Below, piece after piece: positions 1 through 9,264 of a stretch of 64,000 nucleotides of DNA. How positions within the stretch are numbered: position 1 is the stretch's first letter; each line of letters starts with the position of its first letter. Source of the stretch: DATAOG01 sp963757395 (GTDB taxonomy: Bacteria; Pseudomonadota; Alphaproteobacteria; Geminicoccales; Geminicoccaceae); NCBI GenBank assembly GCA_963757395.1, contig CAVWRK010000003.1:310001-374000 (forward strand), in the 5' to 3' direction. The position numbers and the translations under genes were made by a program. The notes under the pieces were generated by a model. It was given only the letters and a program-made list of their open reading frames with translations. It was not told where the DNA came from and searched no databases.

Positions 1-1
1 G

Positions 2-1504
2 TCCGAGAAAGAGGGCTGGTACAGCCGGGCGCCGTCGGCGATGAACCTCACCACGATCGCGCAGGACCCGACCAGCGGCGCGCTCACCGCCATCGACCAG
101 CAGAACATCGACTTCTCGGGTGTGGGTGGGCTCTGGATTCCTTGCGCCGCATCGCAGACCCCCTGGAGCACGCATCTGGCGGGCGAGGAGGACTACGACT
201 TCTTCCGTCGCGATCTGGTCGATGCGTCCGTCGCAGACATGACCGAGCTCTATCTCCGCAACACCACCCAGGCGAGCCCTTACGGGTACGGCTATCCGGT
301 CGAGGTCGCCGTGCGCGCCGACGGCGGCACCTCGGTGTTCAAGCACTACAGCATGGGCCACGCGAGCTGGGAGAAGGCCCAGATCATGCCCGACCGGCGG
401 ACCGCCTATTACGGCGACGACGGGACCAACACCGGCCTGTTCATGTACGTCGCCGACAAGCCCGGTCAGCTGAGTGCGGGCACGCTCTACGCCGCGCGCT
501 GGGACCAGGACAGCGATCAGCACGGCGGTAGCGCCAAGCTCACCTGGATCCGTCTCGGCCACGCGACCGATTACGAGGTCGCCGACATGATCGACGAGGA
601 GTGGCTCTCGAGCACCGAGAGCACGATTCTCGAGTTCTCGGACCAGGCGGCGCCCGGCTTCACCGCGATCCGCGCCGGCACCAAGAAGGACGAGTACGTC
701 AAGATCCGCCCGGGCAAGGAGAAGGCGGCCGCCTTCCTCGAGGCCCGACGCTACGCCGCCCTGCGGGGCGCGACCACCGAGTTCAACAAGATGGAAGGGG
801 TCACGCTCAACGCCGAGGACAAGAAGGTCTACATCGCCATGTCCTACATGGAAAAGGCCATGACCGCGAACGACGGCGGACCGAAGGACGACGTCCGCAT
901 CCCCGAGCTCAAGGCGGGCGGCACCTACGAGCTGTCGCTCGGAGACGGCGTCGTCGACAGCGACGGTCAGCCGATCGAGAGCGACTGGGTGGCGACGCGC
1001 ATGGCCGGGGTGCCCGAGCTGATGGGCGTCGATCTCGCCGAGATGGATGCCTTGGGCAATACCGCCGATGCCCGACAAGATCGCCAACCCGGACAACCTG
1101 TCGTTCTCGCCGGCCATGCACACCCTGTTCATCGGCGAGGACAGCGGCATGCATGCCAACAACTTCGTCTGGGCGTTCAACGTCGAGACGCGCAAGCTGG
1201 CGCGCATCCTGTCGGTGCCGATGGGCGCCGAGGCGACCGGCTTGCAGGTGGTCGACAACATCAACGGCCACGGCTACGTCATGAGCAACTACCAGCACGC
1301 CGGCGAGCGCATCGACATCAAGGACGAGGCGCTCAAGGCCGAGGTGGAGAACCTGACCGACCGCTTCACGACCGCGATCGGCTACATCGGCGGGCTGCCG
1401 GGCGTCGGCGCCGGCCCGCAGGAGCTTTGCGTCACGGTGAACCGTGGCGTCAGCATCGTTACGCCCGACGGCAGCGGCACCATCGCCGCTGCCGTCCTCG
1501 ATTC
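2..1504 (+). pseudogene. PhoX-family (DUF839) phosphatase, 5'-partial and frameshifted
   Basis: The reading frame is open from the first bases of the window, so the N-terminus lies upstream. The first part (to about base 1069) carries typical PhoX/DUF839 stretches such as SRAPSAMNLTTIAQDP and VGGLWIPCAASQTPW. At about base 1070 the frame jumps from +2 to +3, and the continuation reads PDKIANPDNLSFSP then FIGEDSGMHANNFVWAF, which is the expected PhoX continuation. One extra G at 1070 explains the break. PhoX enzymes are usually exported Ca/Fe-dependent phosphomonoesterases that release phosphate; the signal peptide would be outside the window. The 3' end is uncertain: the +3 frame stays open to 1631 but runs antisense into the convergent methyltransferase, so the real stop was probably near 1440-1504. 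Family assignment is confident; the boundary is not. Confidence 0.75.
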
Positions 1505-2122
1505 TCAGGCGCCGCGCCCGGCCGCGGTAGTGAAAGGTCAAGGGCCGCGGGCCTTGGACCAGATAGCCGGTCTCGAGCTCGGCGAGACGGAGGCCGGCGC
1601 GCCTCGATCAGCTGGTCGATCGGCCGGTTGAGGTGGCAGCCGCCGGCGACCCTGCCGCCAGAGCGGCGTCAGCCGGTCCTGCCAGCCGCGGACGCCGGCC
1701 TCGGGCGCCCGCCCGTGCTCGATGAACAGCAGGCAGCCGCCCGGGCGCAGCACCCGGCGGATCTCGGCGAGCGCCTGCTCCGGCTCGGCGACGCTGCAGA
1801 GCGTCCAGGTCATGACCACGCTGTCGACCGAATGGTCGTCGAGGGGCAGGTCCTCGGCCCGCGCATCCGCGAGGCTGACCGGAAAATGCACCCAGGCCGC
1901 CTGCGTCCTGGCCATCGCCAGGAGCTCGGGCGAGGGATCGATGCCCCACAGCCCCTCGATGTCGCGCTGGTAGAAGGGCAGGTTGAGGCCGGAGCCGACG
2001 CCGATCTCGAGCACCTGGCCGGATGCTTTCGCCACCAGATCCTCGCGCAGCCGCAGCAGCGGCTTGCGGCGCATGCCGAAGTCGATCAGCCAGGGCAGGA
2101 TCCGCCGCGCGTAGATGCCCAA
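1505..2122 (-). pseudogene. class I SAM-dependent methyltransferase, frameshifted
   Basis: Starting at a TTG (2122), the frame gives a small methyltransferase with the SAM-binding motif VLEIGVGSGLNLPFY near residues 38-52, an acidic loop GIDPSPE, and the post-motif IRRVLRPGGCLLFIEHG. This resembles phosphatidylethanolamine-methyltransferase-like or general small-molecule methyltransferases. The expected ending GGCHLNRPIDQLI then GYLVQGPRPLTFHYRG is present but needs three one-base corrections, near 1654, 1599 and 1508; the last gives a TGA at 1505-1507. Without them the protein ends in unrelated sequence. It converges on the PhoX gene, and the two 3' ends meet around 1500. The substrate cannot be told from the sequence. 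Confidence 0.65.
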
Positions 2123-2247
2123 CCTCGAGAGGTCCTTCCGATCAGCCGGCCCGCCGAAGGAGTCGCGGTCGCCCGTCCAATTCCGCTAGGGTATAGTCGG
2201 TTCGGAGGCAAGCGCCTGGCGTCGGGCGGCGGCAACGGGAGGCAGAG

Positions 2248-3429
2248 ATGACCGAGCTGTTCGGGCGGATTTGGTCGCGGGCCGAGCTGGCCGAGCGCGC
2301 CGGCAGCCTCGCGCAGGTGGCAGGCGTCGAGCTGCTGGAGCTCGCGGACGGCCCGGAGCGTGGCGTCCGGGTGCTCGAGTTCCGCACCGGCTCGGGTTTG
2401 AGCTTCCGGGTCGCGGTCGAGCGCGGTTTCGATCTGTTGTCCGCAGACTACCGCGGCATCCCGATCGGCTGGCACTCGCCGGTCGGGCCGCGCCACCCGG
2501 CGCTCGCCGCGGTCGAGGAAAGCCGCGGCTGGGGTTTTCTCCGCTCGTTCACGGGCCTGCTCGCGACCTGCGGCCTCGACCACGCGCTGGCACCGGCGAG
2601 CGCGAGCGCCGCAGGCTACATCTACCCGGGCATTGCCGAGCGCGACTACCCGCTGCACGGCCGCATCTCGCAGATCCCGGCGCGCCTCATGAGCTATGGC
2701 GAGCGCTGGGACGGCGACGCCTGCACCCTCCACGCCGAGGGCGAGGTCGCGCAGATGGCGGTGTTCGGCGAGAACCTGGTGCTGACCCGGCGGATCGAGG
2801 CGGCCCTCGGCGGCACCAGCATCAGCGTCACCGACCGGGTCGAGAACCGCGGCTTCCGCCCGACCCCGCACATGCTGCTCTACCACTACAATTTCGGTTT
2901 TCCGCTGCTCGACGAAGGTGCCGAGGTCCTGCTGCCGAGCCGGGCGGTGGTCCATACCGTCCACCGGGATCTGCACGCCCAGGGCGTCGGCTACCGCGTC
3001 CAGGGGCCACCGCGCGCCGACTTCAGCGAGCAGGTCTACGAGCACGACATCGTGGCCGGGGAGGGCGGCATGGCGCCGGCGGCCCTGATCAACCCGAAGC
3101 TCGGCCCGGGCGGCTTCGGCATCCGTCTCGACTACGACCGCCAGGCGCTTCCCTGCCTGATCCAGTGGCAGTGCCTGCAATCCGGTCTCTACGCGCTCGG
3201 CATCGAGCCCTCGACCAACCATGTCCAGGGGCGCGCCTTCGCCGAGCAGCGGGGCGAGCTGATCCACCTCGAGCATGGCGAGGTCCGCGAGTACCGGACC
3301 CGGCTTTCCGTGCTTGACGGCGCCGAGGCGATCGGGCGGCTGCGGCGCGAGATCGAGGCCCTGCAGCCGCCGCCCCCCGACTTCGCCCCGGCCACCGGCA
3401 ACTTCGAGAACCTCGGAGGCCGCAGGTGA
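2248..3429 (+). CDS. DUF4432 family aldose-1-epimerase-like protein
   Basis: A 393-residue soluble protein without signal peptide, resembling the DUF4432 branch of the galactose-mutarotase-like fold. Recognisable stretches are RGFDLLSADYRGIPIGW (about 60-76), the LLATCGLDH segment, YPLHGRISQIPA, and the barrel strand HMLLYHYNFGFPLL, with several His residues where mutarotases place catalytic residues. It is expected to bind a carbohydrate, but no enzymatic activity is firmly assigned to the family. Its TGA overlaps the GTG start of the SMP-30 gene by four bases, so the two are probably co-translated and act on the same sugar acid or sugar pathway. The ATG at 2248 follows a GGGAGGCAGAG ribosome site. 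Confidence 0.8.
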   Translation: MTELFGRIWSRAELAERAGSLAQVAGVELLELADGPERGVRVLEFRTGSGLSFRVAVERGFDLLSADYRGIPIGWHSPVGPRHPALAAVEESRGWGFLRSFTGLLATCGLDHALAPASASAAGYIYPGIAERDYPLHGRISQIPARLMSYGERWDGDACTLHAEGEVAQMAVFGENLVLTRRIEAALGGTSISVTDRVENRGFRPTPHMLLYHYNFGFPLLDEGAEVLLPSRAVVHTVHRDLHAQGVGYRVQGPPRADFSEQVYEHDIVAGEGGMAPAALINPKLGPGGFGIRLDYDRQALPCLIQWQCLQSGLYALGIEPSTNHVQGRAFAEQRGELIHLEHGEVREYRTRLSVLDGAEAIGRLRREIEALQPPPPDFAPATGNFENLGGRR

Positions 3430-4299
3430 CAGCAGTGCGCTCGCGTCGCCAACCCGGAGGCCCTGGTCGGCGAGGGCCCGGTCTGGGACGATCGGCGCCG
3501 GGTCCTCTGGTGGATCGACGTCAAGCGGCCGCGCCTGTTCCGCTACGATCCGGCGACCGGCGAGAACCGGACCTTCGGCATGCCCGAGCGCATCGGCTGC
3601 GTCGCTCTCCGCGACAACGGCGGCCTGATCGGCGCCTTCAAGACCGGCTTCAAGTGGATCGACCCGGAGACGGGCGCGGTGACGCCGATCGCCGACCCCG
3701 AGACGCACATGCCGGACAACCGCTTCAACGACGGCAAGTGCGACCGCCGCGGCCGGCTGCTCGCCGGCACCATGGACGACGCCGAGGCCCTTTGCACCGG
3801 CACGCTCTACCGCCTCGACCCGGACCTCTCCGTCCACGTCCAGTGCACCGATGTGCATCTCTCCAACGGCCTCGGCTGGAGCCCGGACGATCGCCTCCTC
3901 TACTACACCGATTCGCTCCGCCGGACGCTCTGGGTCTACGACTACGATCTCGAGACCGGCGAGGTCGACAACCGGCGCGTCTTCGCCGAGGTGCCGGCCG
4001 ACGCCGGCGTCCCGGACGGCCTCTGCATTGACGCCGAGGGCCACGTCTGGAGCTGTCACTGGGGCGGCGCGCGGATTACCCGGTATGCGCCCGACGGCCG
4101 GATCGAGCGGGTGCTCAGGGTGCCGGTGCCACAGCCCGCCTGCTGCGCCTTCGGCGGCCCGGATTTTTCCGAACTCTACGTCACCACGGCCGCGATCGGG
4201 ATGACGCCCGAGGATCTCGCCCGGGCGCCGGACGCGGGTGGCCTGCTGGTGCTCGATCCCGGCGTCCACGGCCTGCCGGTCGGCCGGTTCGCGGGCTGA
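3426..4299 (+). pseudogene. SMP-30/gluconolactonase (regucalcin) family, one early indel
   Basis: Six-bladed propeller lactonase, likely opening a sugar 1,5- or 1,4-lactone. All metal-site signatures are visible: the Glu of VGEGPVWDD, the Asn of DNRFNDGKCD, the Asn of LSNGLGWSPDD and the Asp of GVPDGLCID. The GTG at 3426 overlaps the stop of the DUF4432 gene in the usual GTGA arrangement, but its frame is lost after five codons; one extra base near 3441 restores it to the frame used from about 3442 to the stop at 4299. Taken literally, the gene lacks its true start and only an internal ATG at 3580 remains. The rest of the protein is intact and normal in length (about 290 residues), so a sequencing error is more likely than decay. 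Confidence 0.8.
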
Positions 4300-4326
4300 G
4301 TCGCGGCTTCGCGGACCCGCGACAGG

Positions 4327-4824
4327 ATGGCCGAAACCCTGGCGATCCGGCCCGTGACCGCGGCCGATGTCGATCCGATCGCAGCACTCCAGGAGGCCAC
4401 GATCATGCGCCACGGGATCGCCGCCTACGGCGAGACCAAGGCCAGGGCCTGGGCCCGGGTCGGTCACGAGTTCAAGCACGTGCTGCTCGAGGATGGCCAG
4501 TTCTTCGTCGCCGAGCGCGCCGGTGAACGGCTCGGCGTCGGCGGCTGGTCGCCCGACAGCCTCGAGGCCGAGGTCGCCTGGATCCGCTATCTGTTCGTCC
4601 ATCCGGACCACGTCCGCCGCGGCATCGGCCGCCGCCTGGTCGAGGTCGCGGAAGCCGCCGCGGCGGCCGCCGGGCGCCATCGCTTCGACGTCTGGTCGAG
4701 CCTGAACGCGGTGAGCTTCTATCAGGCGCTAGGCTACCGTCGGGTGCGCCTCGCGCGCTGGCCGGTGCGGACCGCGGTCGAGCTCGACTACGTGCTGATG
4801 AGCAAGTCATTACCGCCGTTGTAA
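4327..4824 (+). CDS. GNAT family N-acetyltransferase
   Basis: A 165-residue acetyl-CoA-dependent acyltransferase. The N-terminal strand IRPVTAADVDPI, strand beta-4 WIRYLFVHPDHVRRGIGRRLV (residues about 90-108) with the acetyl-CoA pyrophosphate-binding R-R-G-I-G-R loop, and the C-terminal NAVSFYQALGYRRV are all typical. The acceptor substrate cannot be predicted. It starts 27 bases after the SMP-30 gene on the same strand and may be cotranscribed with it. Confidence 0.85.
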   Translation: MAETLAIRPVTAADVDPIAALQEATIMRHGIAAYGETKARAWARVGHEFKHVLLEDGQFFVAERAGERLGVGGWSPDSLEAEVAWIRYLFVHPDHVRRGIGRRLVEVAEAAAAAAGRHRFDVWSSLNAVSFYQALGYRRVRLARWPVRTAVELDYVLMSKSLPPL

Positions 4825-4876
4825 TCCCTTGCCGAACGAGGCGATCGCCGACGCTGCGGCGGAGTTCTGGCAGCGC

Positions 4877-5272
4877 GTGATCGGCATCGACACCAGTGTT
4901 CTGGTGCGGTTGCTGACGGGCGACGACCCGGCCCAAATCAATGCTGCTGAGCGCTTCATCGCAGCAGAACTCGGTCCAGATCAGCGCGGCTTCGTCAACA
5001 TCTTCGTGGTCTGCGAGCTGGCATGGACCCTGGACCGTCGCTACTCCTTCCGCCGGAGCGCAATCGCGGACGCCATCGAATCCCTGATGCTCTCACCATG
5101 GTTGATGGTGCAGCGCGAAGATCTGATCTGGATAGCGGCGGACATCTTCAGGCGCGCAAGGTGCGACTTCGCAGATGTCGTGATCGGCCTGATCAACCGG
5201 GAAACCGGCTGCGAAGTGACCGCGACGTTCGACCGCAAGGCCGGCGAACTCGACAGCTTCCGCCTGCTCTGA
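4877..5272 (+). CDS. PIN-domain protein (VapC-like toxin candidate)
   Basis: Chosen start GTG 4877 gives 131 residues beginning VIGIDTSVLVRLLTGDD, the standard VapC opening. The acidic metal-binding residues of the PIN nuclease are visible: Asp5, Glu47 (VVCELAW), Asp97 or Asp100 (CDFADVVIG) and Asp119 (TFDRKA). Such proteins cleave RNA, usually tRNA or rRNA, and are neutralised by an upstream antitoxin. No complete antitoxin gene is present; the GNAT gene ends 52 bases upstream. The in-frame upstream codons (EAIADAAAEFWQRV) could be the tail of a lost antitoxin, but this is speculative. An alternative start at 4829 would add 16 residues. Confidence 0.75.
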   Translation: MIGIDTSVLVRLLTGDDPAQINAAERFIAAELGPDQRGFVNIFVVCELAWTLDRRYSFRRSAIADAIESLMLSPWLMVQREDLIWIAADIFRRARCDFADVVIGLINRETGCEVTATFDRKAGELDSFRLL

Positions 5273-5391
5273 TCCGCGCGTGCCGGCCGCTTGCCGTCGG
5301 ATCGGGCGTCCGATAGTCTCGCGCCAACCCTCGCGGCGGCGCTGCCCGTAGCACCGCGGCGAGCGAGGGCGCTGCATCCAGGGAGGTCCCA

Positions 5392-6369
5392 ATGAGACAG
5401 CTGCTCGCCGCCGCCTTCGGCGCGATCCTGCTGGTCGGCGCCTCGGCCGACCACGCGTCAGCCCAGAACAAGCCGGTGATCGCGCTGATCCCGGGCCTGA
5501 CCACCGACGCCTTCTACATCACCATGCATAAAGGAGCGCAGCGCGCCGCCGACGCGCTCGGCGCCGAGCTGATCTTTCAGGGCGCGCCGGACTTCAACCC
5601 GGTCACGCAGGTACCGGTCCTGAACGCTGTGATCGCGCGCCATCCGGATGCGATCCTGATCGCCCCGACCGACAAGCAGCAGCTGATCGGGCCGCTCAAG
5701 CAGGCGGTCGACGCCGGCATCAAGGTGATCACGGTCGACACCTTCATCGACGACGGCAGATACCAGGACGGCGACGGCGCGGGCGACTTCCCGCTGTCCT
5801 ATGTCGCCTCCGACAACGTGCTCGGCGGCTTCATGGCTGGCGCCGCGCTCGGCCATACGCTCGGCGGCAAGGGCAAGGTCTACGTGTCCAACGTCAAGCC
5901 CGGGATCTCGACCACCGATCAGCGCGAGGAGGGCTTCAAGCTCGCGATGAAGGAGCTGTTCCCGGACATCGCCGTGCTCGAGACCCAGTTCAACGACGAC
6001 GACGCCAACAAGGCGGCAGCCCAGCTGCAGGCGGTGCTCGCGCGCAACTCCGACCTCGAAGGCGTGTTCGGCGCCAACCTGTTCTCGGCGATCGGCGCCG
6101 CCGACGGCGTCAAGGCGGTCGGCAAGACCGGGGCGATCCGGGTGGTCGCGTTCGACGCGCCGCAGCGGATCGTCGACGACCTCAAGTCCGGCCTGATCGA
6201 CCTCGCGATCGCCCAGCATCCGGCCGAGATCGGCTATTATGGCGTGATGACCGCCTATGCCGCGGTGACCGGGGAATCGGTCCCGACCCGGATCGGCACC
6301 GGCTTCACGGTCATGGACGCCTCGAACATCGACGACCCCGAGATCCGCAAGTTCGTCTACTCCGACTGA
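5392..6369 (+). CDS. sugar ABC transporter substrate-binding protein (periplasmic type I)
   Basis: A 325-residue exported protein with a signal peptide at about residues 1-24 (hydrophobic core then HASA cleavage). The mature part matches ribose/xylose-type binding proteins (Peripla_BP_4): GLTTDAFYITMHKGAQRAA, DAILIAPTDKQQL, KVITVDTF and the second-lobe GVFGANLFSAIGAADGVK and VVAFDAPQ. A clear GGGAGGTCCC ribosome site precedes ATG 5392. The cognate permease and ATPase lie at 7407-9207 on the same strand, separated by a reversed cytochrome gene. The ligand is probably a monosaccharide or polyol, not determinable here. Confidence 0.88.
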   Translation: MRQLLAAAFGAILLVGASADHASAQNKPVIALIPGLTTDAFYITMHKGAQRAADALGAELIFQGAPDFNPVTQVPVLNAVIARHPDAILIAPTDKQQLIGPLKQAVDAGIKVITVDTFIDDGRYQDGDGAGDFPLSYVASDNVLGGFMAGAALGHTLGGKGKVYVSNVKPGISTTDQREEGFKLAMKELFPDIAVLETQFNDDDANKAAAQLQAVLARNSDLEGVFGANLFSAIGAADGVKAVGKTGAIRVVAFDAPQRIVDDLKSGLIDLAIAQHPAEIGYYGVMTAYAAVTGESVPTRIGTGFTVMDASNIDDPEIRKFVYSD

Positions 6370-6450
6370 TCGGCGCGGGACGGGCCGCGCGGCCCGTCCC
6401 TCGCTCGCCTGAGGCCGGTACCTGGCCAGCGCGCGATGCCGGTCTGAGCT

Positions 6451-7026
6451 TCAGTTCCCCTTCTTTCCTTCTGGGGCGCCCATCATCCCGCCGCCCATCA
6501 TGCCCGAGCCCATGCCTTCCATGCCGTGCCCTTCCTCGTCGCCTTCCATGTGTTGTCTGATTTCGGCCGGAATGTCGTCCTCGGTGAAGCTCTTCTGAAC
6601 CTGGGCGTTGTGGACGAAAGCCACGATGTCCGCGAGGTCCTGGCCGGTGAATTCGATCTGATGGCCGATCTCATGCATCTGCATCATGATCATCGGCGCC
6701 GCGCCGCGCCACATCTTGGCGAAAAAATCGAAGGGGTTCATCTGTGGGGTCATGGTCGAGGCGTCGAGCTGGGGGGCGTCCTCGCCGCCCACGCCGTTGA
6801 TCGAGTGACAGACGACGCAGCCCTTGCTCGCAAACAGGCCCTTGCCGCGGACCGGGTCCATGGCCGGCATGATCAGGCCCGGAGCGATCGGCTCCGGGAG
6901 GTTGGCTGCGACCGCAGCTCGACCGGCTGACCCGCCGACACCACCCGCGAAATCCACGCCCCCGAAGGCGACGACGAGGCCCCCCATGGCGCTCGCCGTC
7001 AGCATCGCCAGTTTCTTCATCAGCAT
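6451..7026 (-). CDS. monoheme c-type cytochrome with Met/His-rich tail
   Basis: A 191-residue exported protein. The start at ATG 7026 (MLMKKLAM) is chosen because a GGAGG lies six bases upstream. Residues 1-41 form a signal peptide or anchor region. The single heme site is CVVCH at residues 70-74, and the candidate distal Met ligand is in the 112-117 cluster PMIMMQM. After the cytochrome fold (ending around ADIVAFVHNAQ) there is an acidic linker and a C-terminal tail of about 30 residues rich in Met, His and Gly (GHGMEGMGSGMMGGGMM). Such tails are often copper- or metal-binding, which is inference here. It sits head-on between parts of a sugar importer locus, so its function is probably unrelated to its neighbours. 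Confidence 0.85.
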   Translation of the reverse strand: MLMKKLAMLTASAMGGLVVAFGGVDFAGGVGGSAGRAAVAANLPEPIAPGLIMPAMDPVRGKGLFASKGCVVCHSINGVGGEDAPQLDASTMTPQMNPFDFFAKMWRGAAPMIMMQMHEIGHQIEFTGQDLADIVAFVHNAQVQKSFTEDDIPAEIRQHMEGDEEGHGMEGMGSGMMGGGMMGAPEGKKGN

Positions 7027-7406
7027 CTCGGCCTCCGTCCGGCTGCATTGCCGGGCATCGATCCGCCCAGAGCCGTGTCTCGTTCCCGGGCCGCCGCCGA
7101 TCACCAAAAGTTGACCGAAGAACTCGAGCGGATGATACCCCCCGACCGGTGCGGAAGGTTTGACCCAAATCAAACGCGGGCTTCCCGCTGGCCGGATTGC
7201 AGCGCCGCAACCCCGAGCGGGCCCCTTGCGGGACGCGATGCGGGTGGTCTTGAATGCCGTGCCAAGAAGCAGCGTACGACCCGATTGAGCCTTGACCGCG
7301 GTCATGCAGGACTCCGATGGTGAGGCCACCAGGCTGCGGCGGGAGGGGAAATGATCGCGGGCAATCCGATCGGTGGCGGGGGAGCCAGCAGGCCGAGGCT
7401 CGCGCC
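7027..7406. other. intergenic region between cytochrome c and sugar permease genes
   Basis: 380 bases between divergently oriented genes. It should hold the promoters of both the cytochrome (minus) and the permease-ATPase pair (plus). I see no convincing sigma-70 pair, repeat or RNA gene. Short open frames across it lack conserved features, and the frame upstream of the permease start has no recognisable domain sequence. Confidence 0.5.
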
Positions 7407-8427
7407 GTGGCGGTAAGCGCAGCCCCGCGCGCAGCGGACGAGACACAGCACGCCTGGCTGCGTTTCCTGGCGGCGGCCTGGTCCTGGCTGTTCCTGTTGG
7501 CGCTCGTGATCTTCTTCGAGAGCTGGGCGCGCGCCGCCTATGGCATCTCGTTCCTGTTCAACGGCTTCAACGTCCAGAGCATCGCCATGTTCGCGGCGGC
7601 GCCGCTGTTGCTCGGGCTCGGCCAGACCTTCGTGATCATCTCGGGCGGGATCGACCTCTCGGTCGGCTTCGTGATGGGCCTGTGCGCGGTGATCATGGCC
7701 CGCGTGATGCAGTCGCTGGCCGGTCTGCCGCCTGAGGTCGCGCTGCTCTCGGGCCTGCTGGCGGCATTCCTGGTCGCCCTGATCCCGGGCACGATCAACG
7801 GCTTTCTGATCGCGCGCCTCAGGGTCCCCGCCTTCATCGGCACGCTCGGCATGTTCGGGGTCGCGCGCGGCACGGGCTTCCTTGCCGCCGGCGGCACGAC
7901 CGTGCCGGTCAACAATCCCTGGCTGTTCCAGATGGGCAGCGCGAAAGTGCTGGGCGTCCCGGTGCCGGTGCTGATCACGATCGTCGTCGTGCTCGCGCTG
8001 CACTACGTGCTCTCGCAGACCCGCTTTGGCCAGTACACCTATGCGATCGGCGGCAACCGCACGGCGGCGCTGCGCTCGGGCATCAACGTCCGGCGCCACA
8101 CCATGGCGATCTACCTGATCTCGGCGGGCTGCGCCGGCGTCGCCGGGATGATCTACACGGCGCGCTTCTCGGCCGGCGCGGCCCAGGCCGGCGAACCGAT
8201 GCTGCTGGATTCGATCGCCGCGGTGGTGATCGGCGGCGCCAGCCTGTTCGGCGGCTCGGGCACGATCATCGGCACCGTGATCGGCGCGCTGATCATCGCC
8301 GTGATCCAGTATGGCCTGGTGTTCATCGACGTCGAGCCGTTCTGGCAGTTCGTTGCGGTCGGCGTGGTGATCATCGTCTCGGTGCTGGTCGATCAGTCGC
8401 AGAGCCGGCTGCGCGGGGAGATCCAGG

Positions 8428-8438
<11 letters not shown>
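7407..8438 (+). CDS. ribose-type sugar ABC transporter permease (RbsC-like)
   Basis: A 343-residue inner-membrane protein of the BPD_transp_2 type with about nine or ten hydrophobic segments, first at residues 20-42. Family signatures include GLGQTFVIISGGIDLSVGF (about 72-90), the GTINGFLIARLRVPAFIGTLG stretch, the AIGGNRTAALRSGI coupling loop that contacts the ATPase, and the C-terminal GGASLFGGSGTIIGTVIGAL. GTG 7407 is taken as the start because it gives the usual short cytoplasmic N-terminus; the frame is open further upstream but without family-like sequence. Its stop overlaps the ATPase start by 11 bases. Confidence 0.88.
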
Positions 8439-9207
<769 letters not shown>

Positions 9208-9264
9208 GGACGAGGGTTCGGCGCCACGGCAGGACGCCGGCTCACGAGCCCCGCGGCCGCGGGC

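Noticed and set aside
2086..4680. 864-residue open frame on the minus strand
   Set aside because: It is antisense to three genuine genes (DUF4432, SMP-30, GNAT) and has the Asp/Val/Gly/Arg-rich composition of a GC-rich shadow frame, without any domain.
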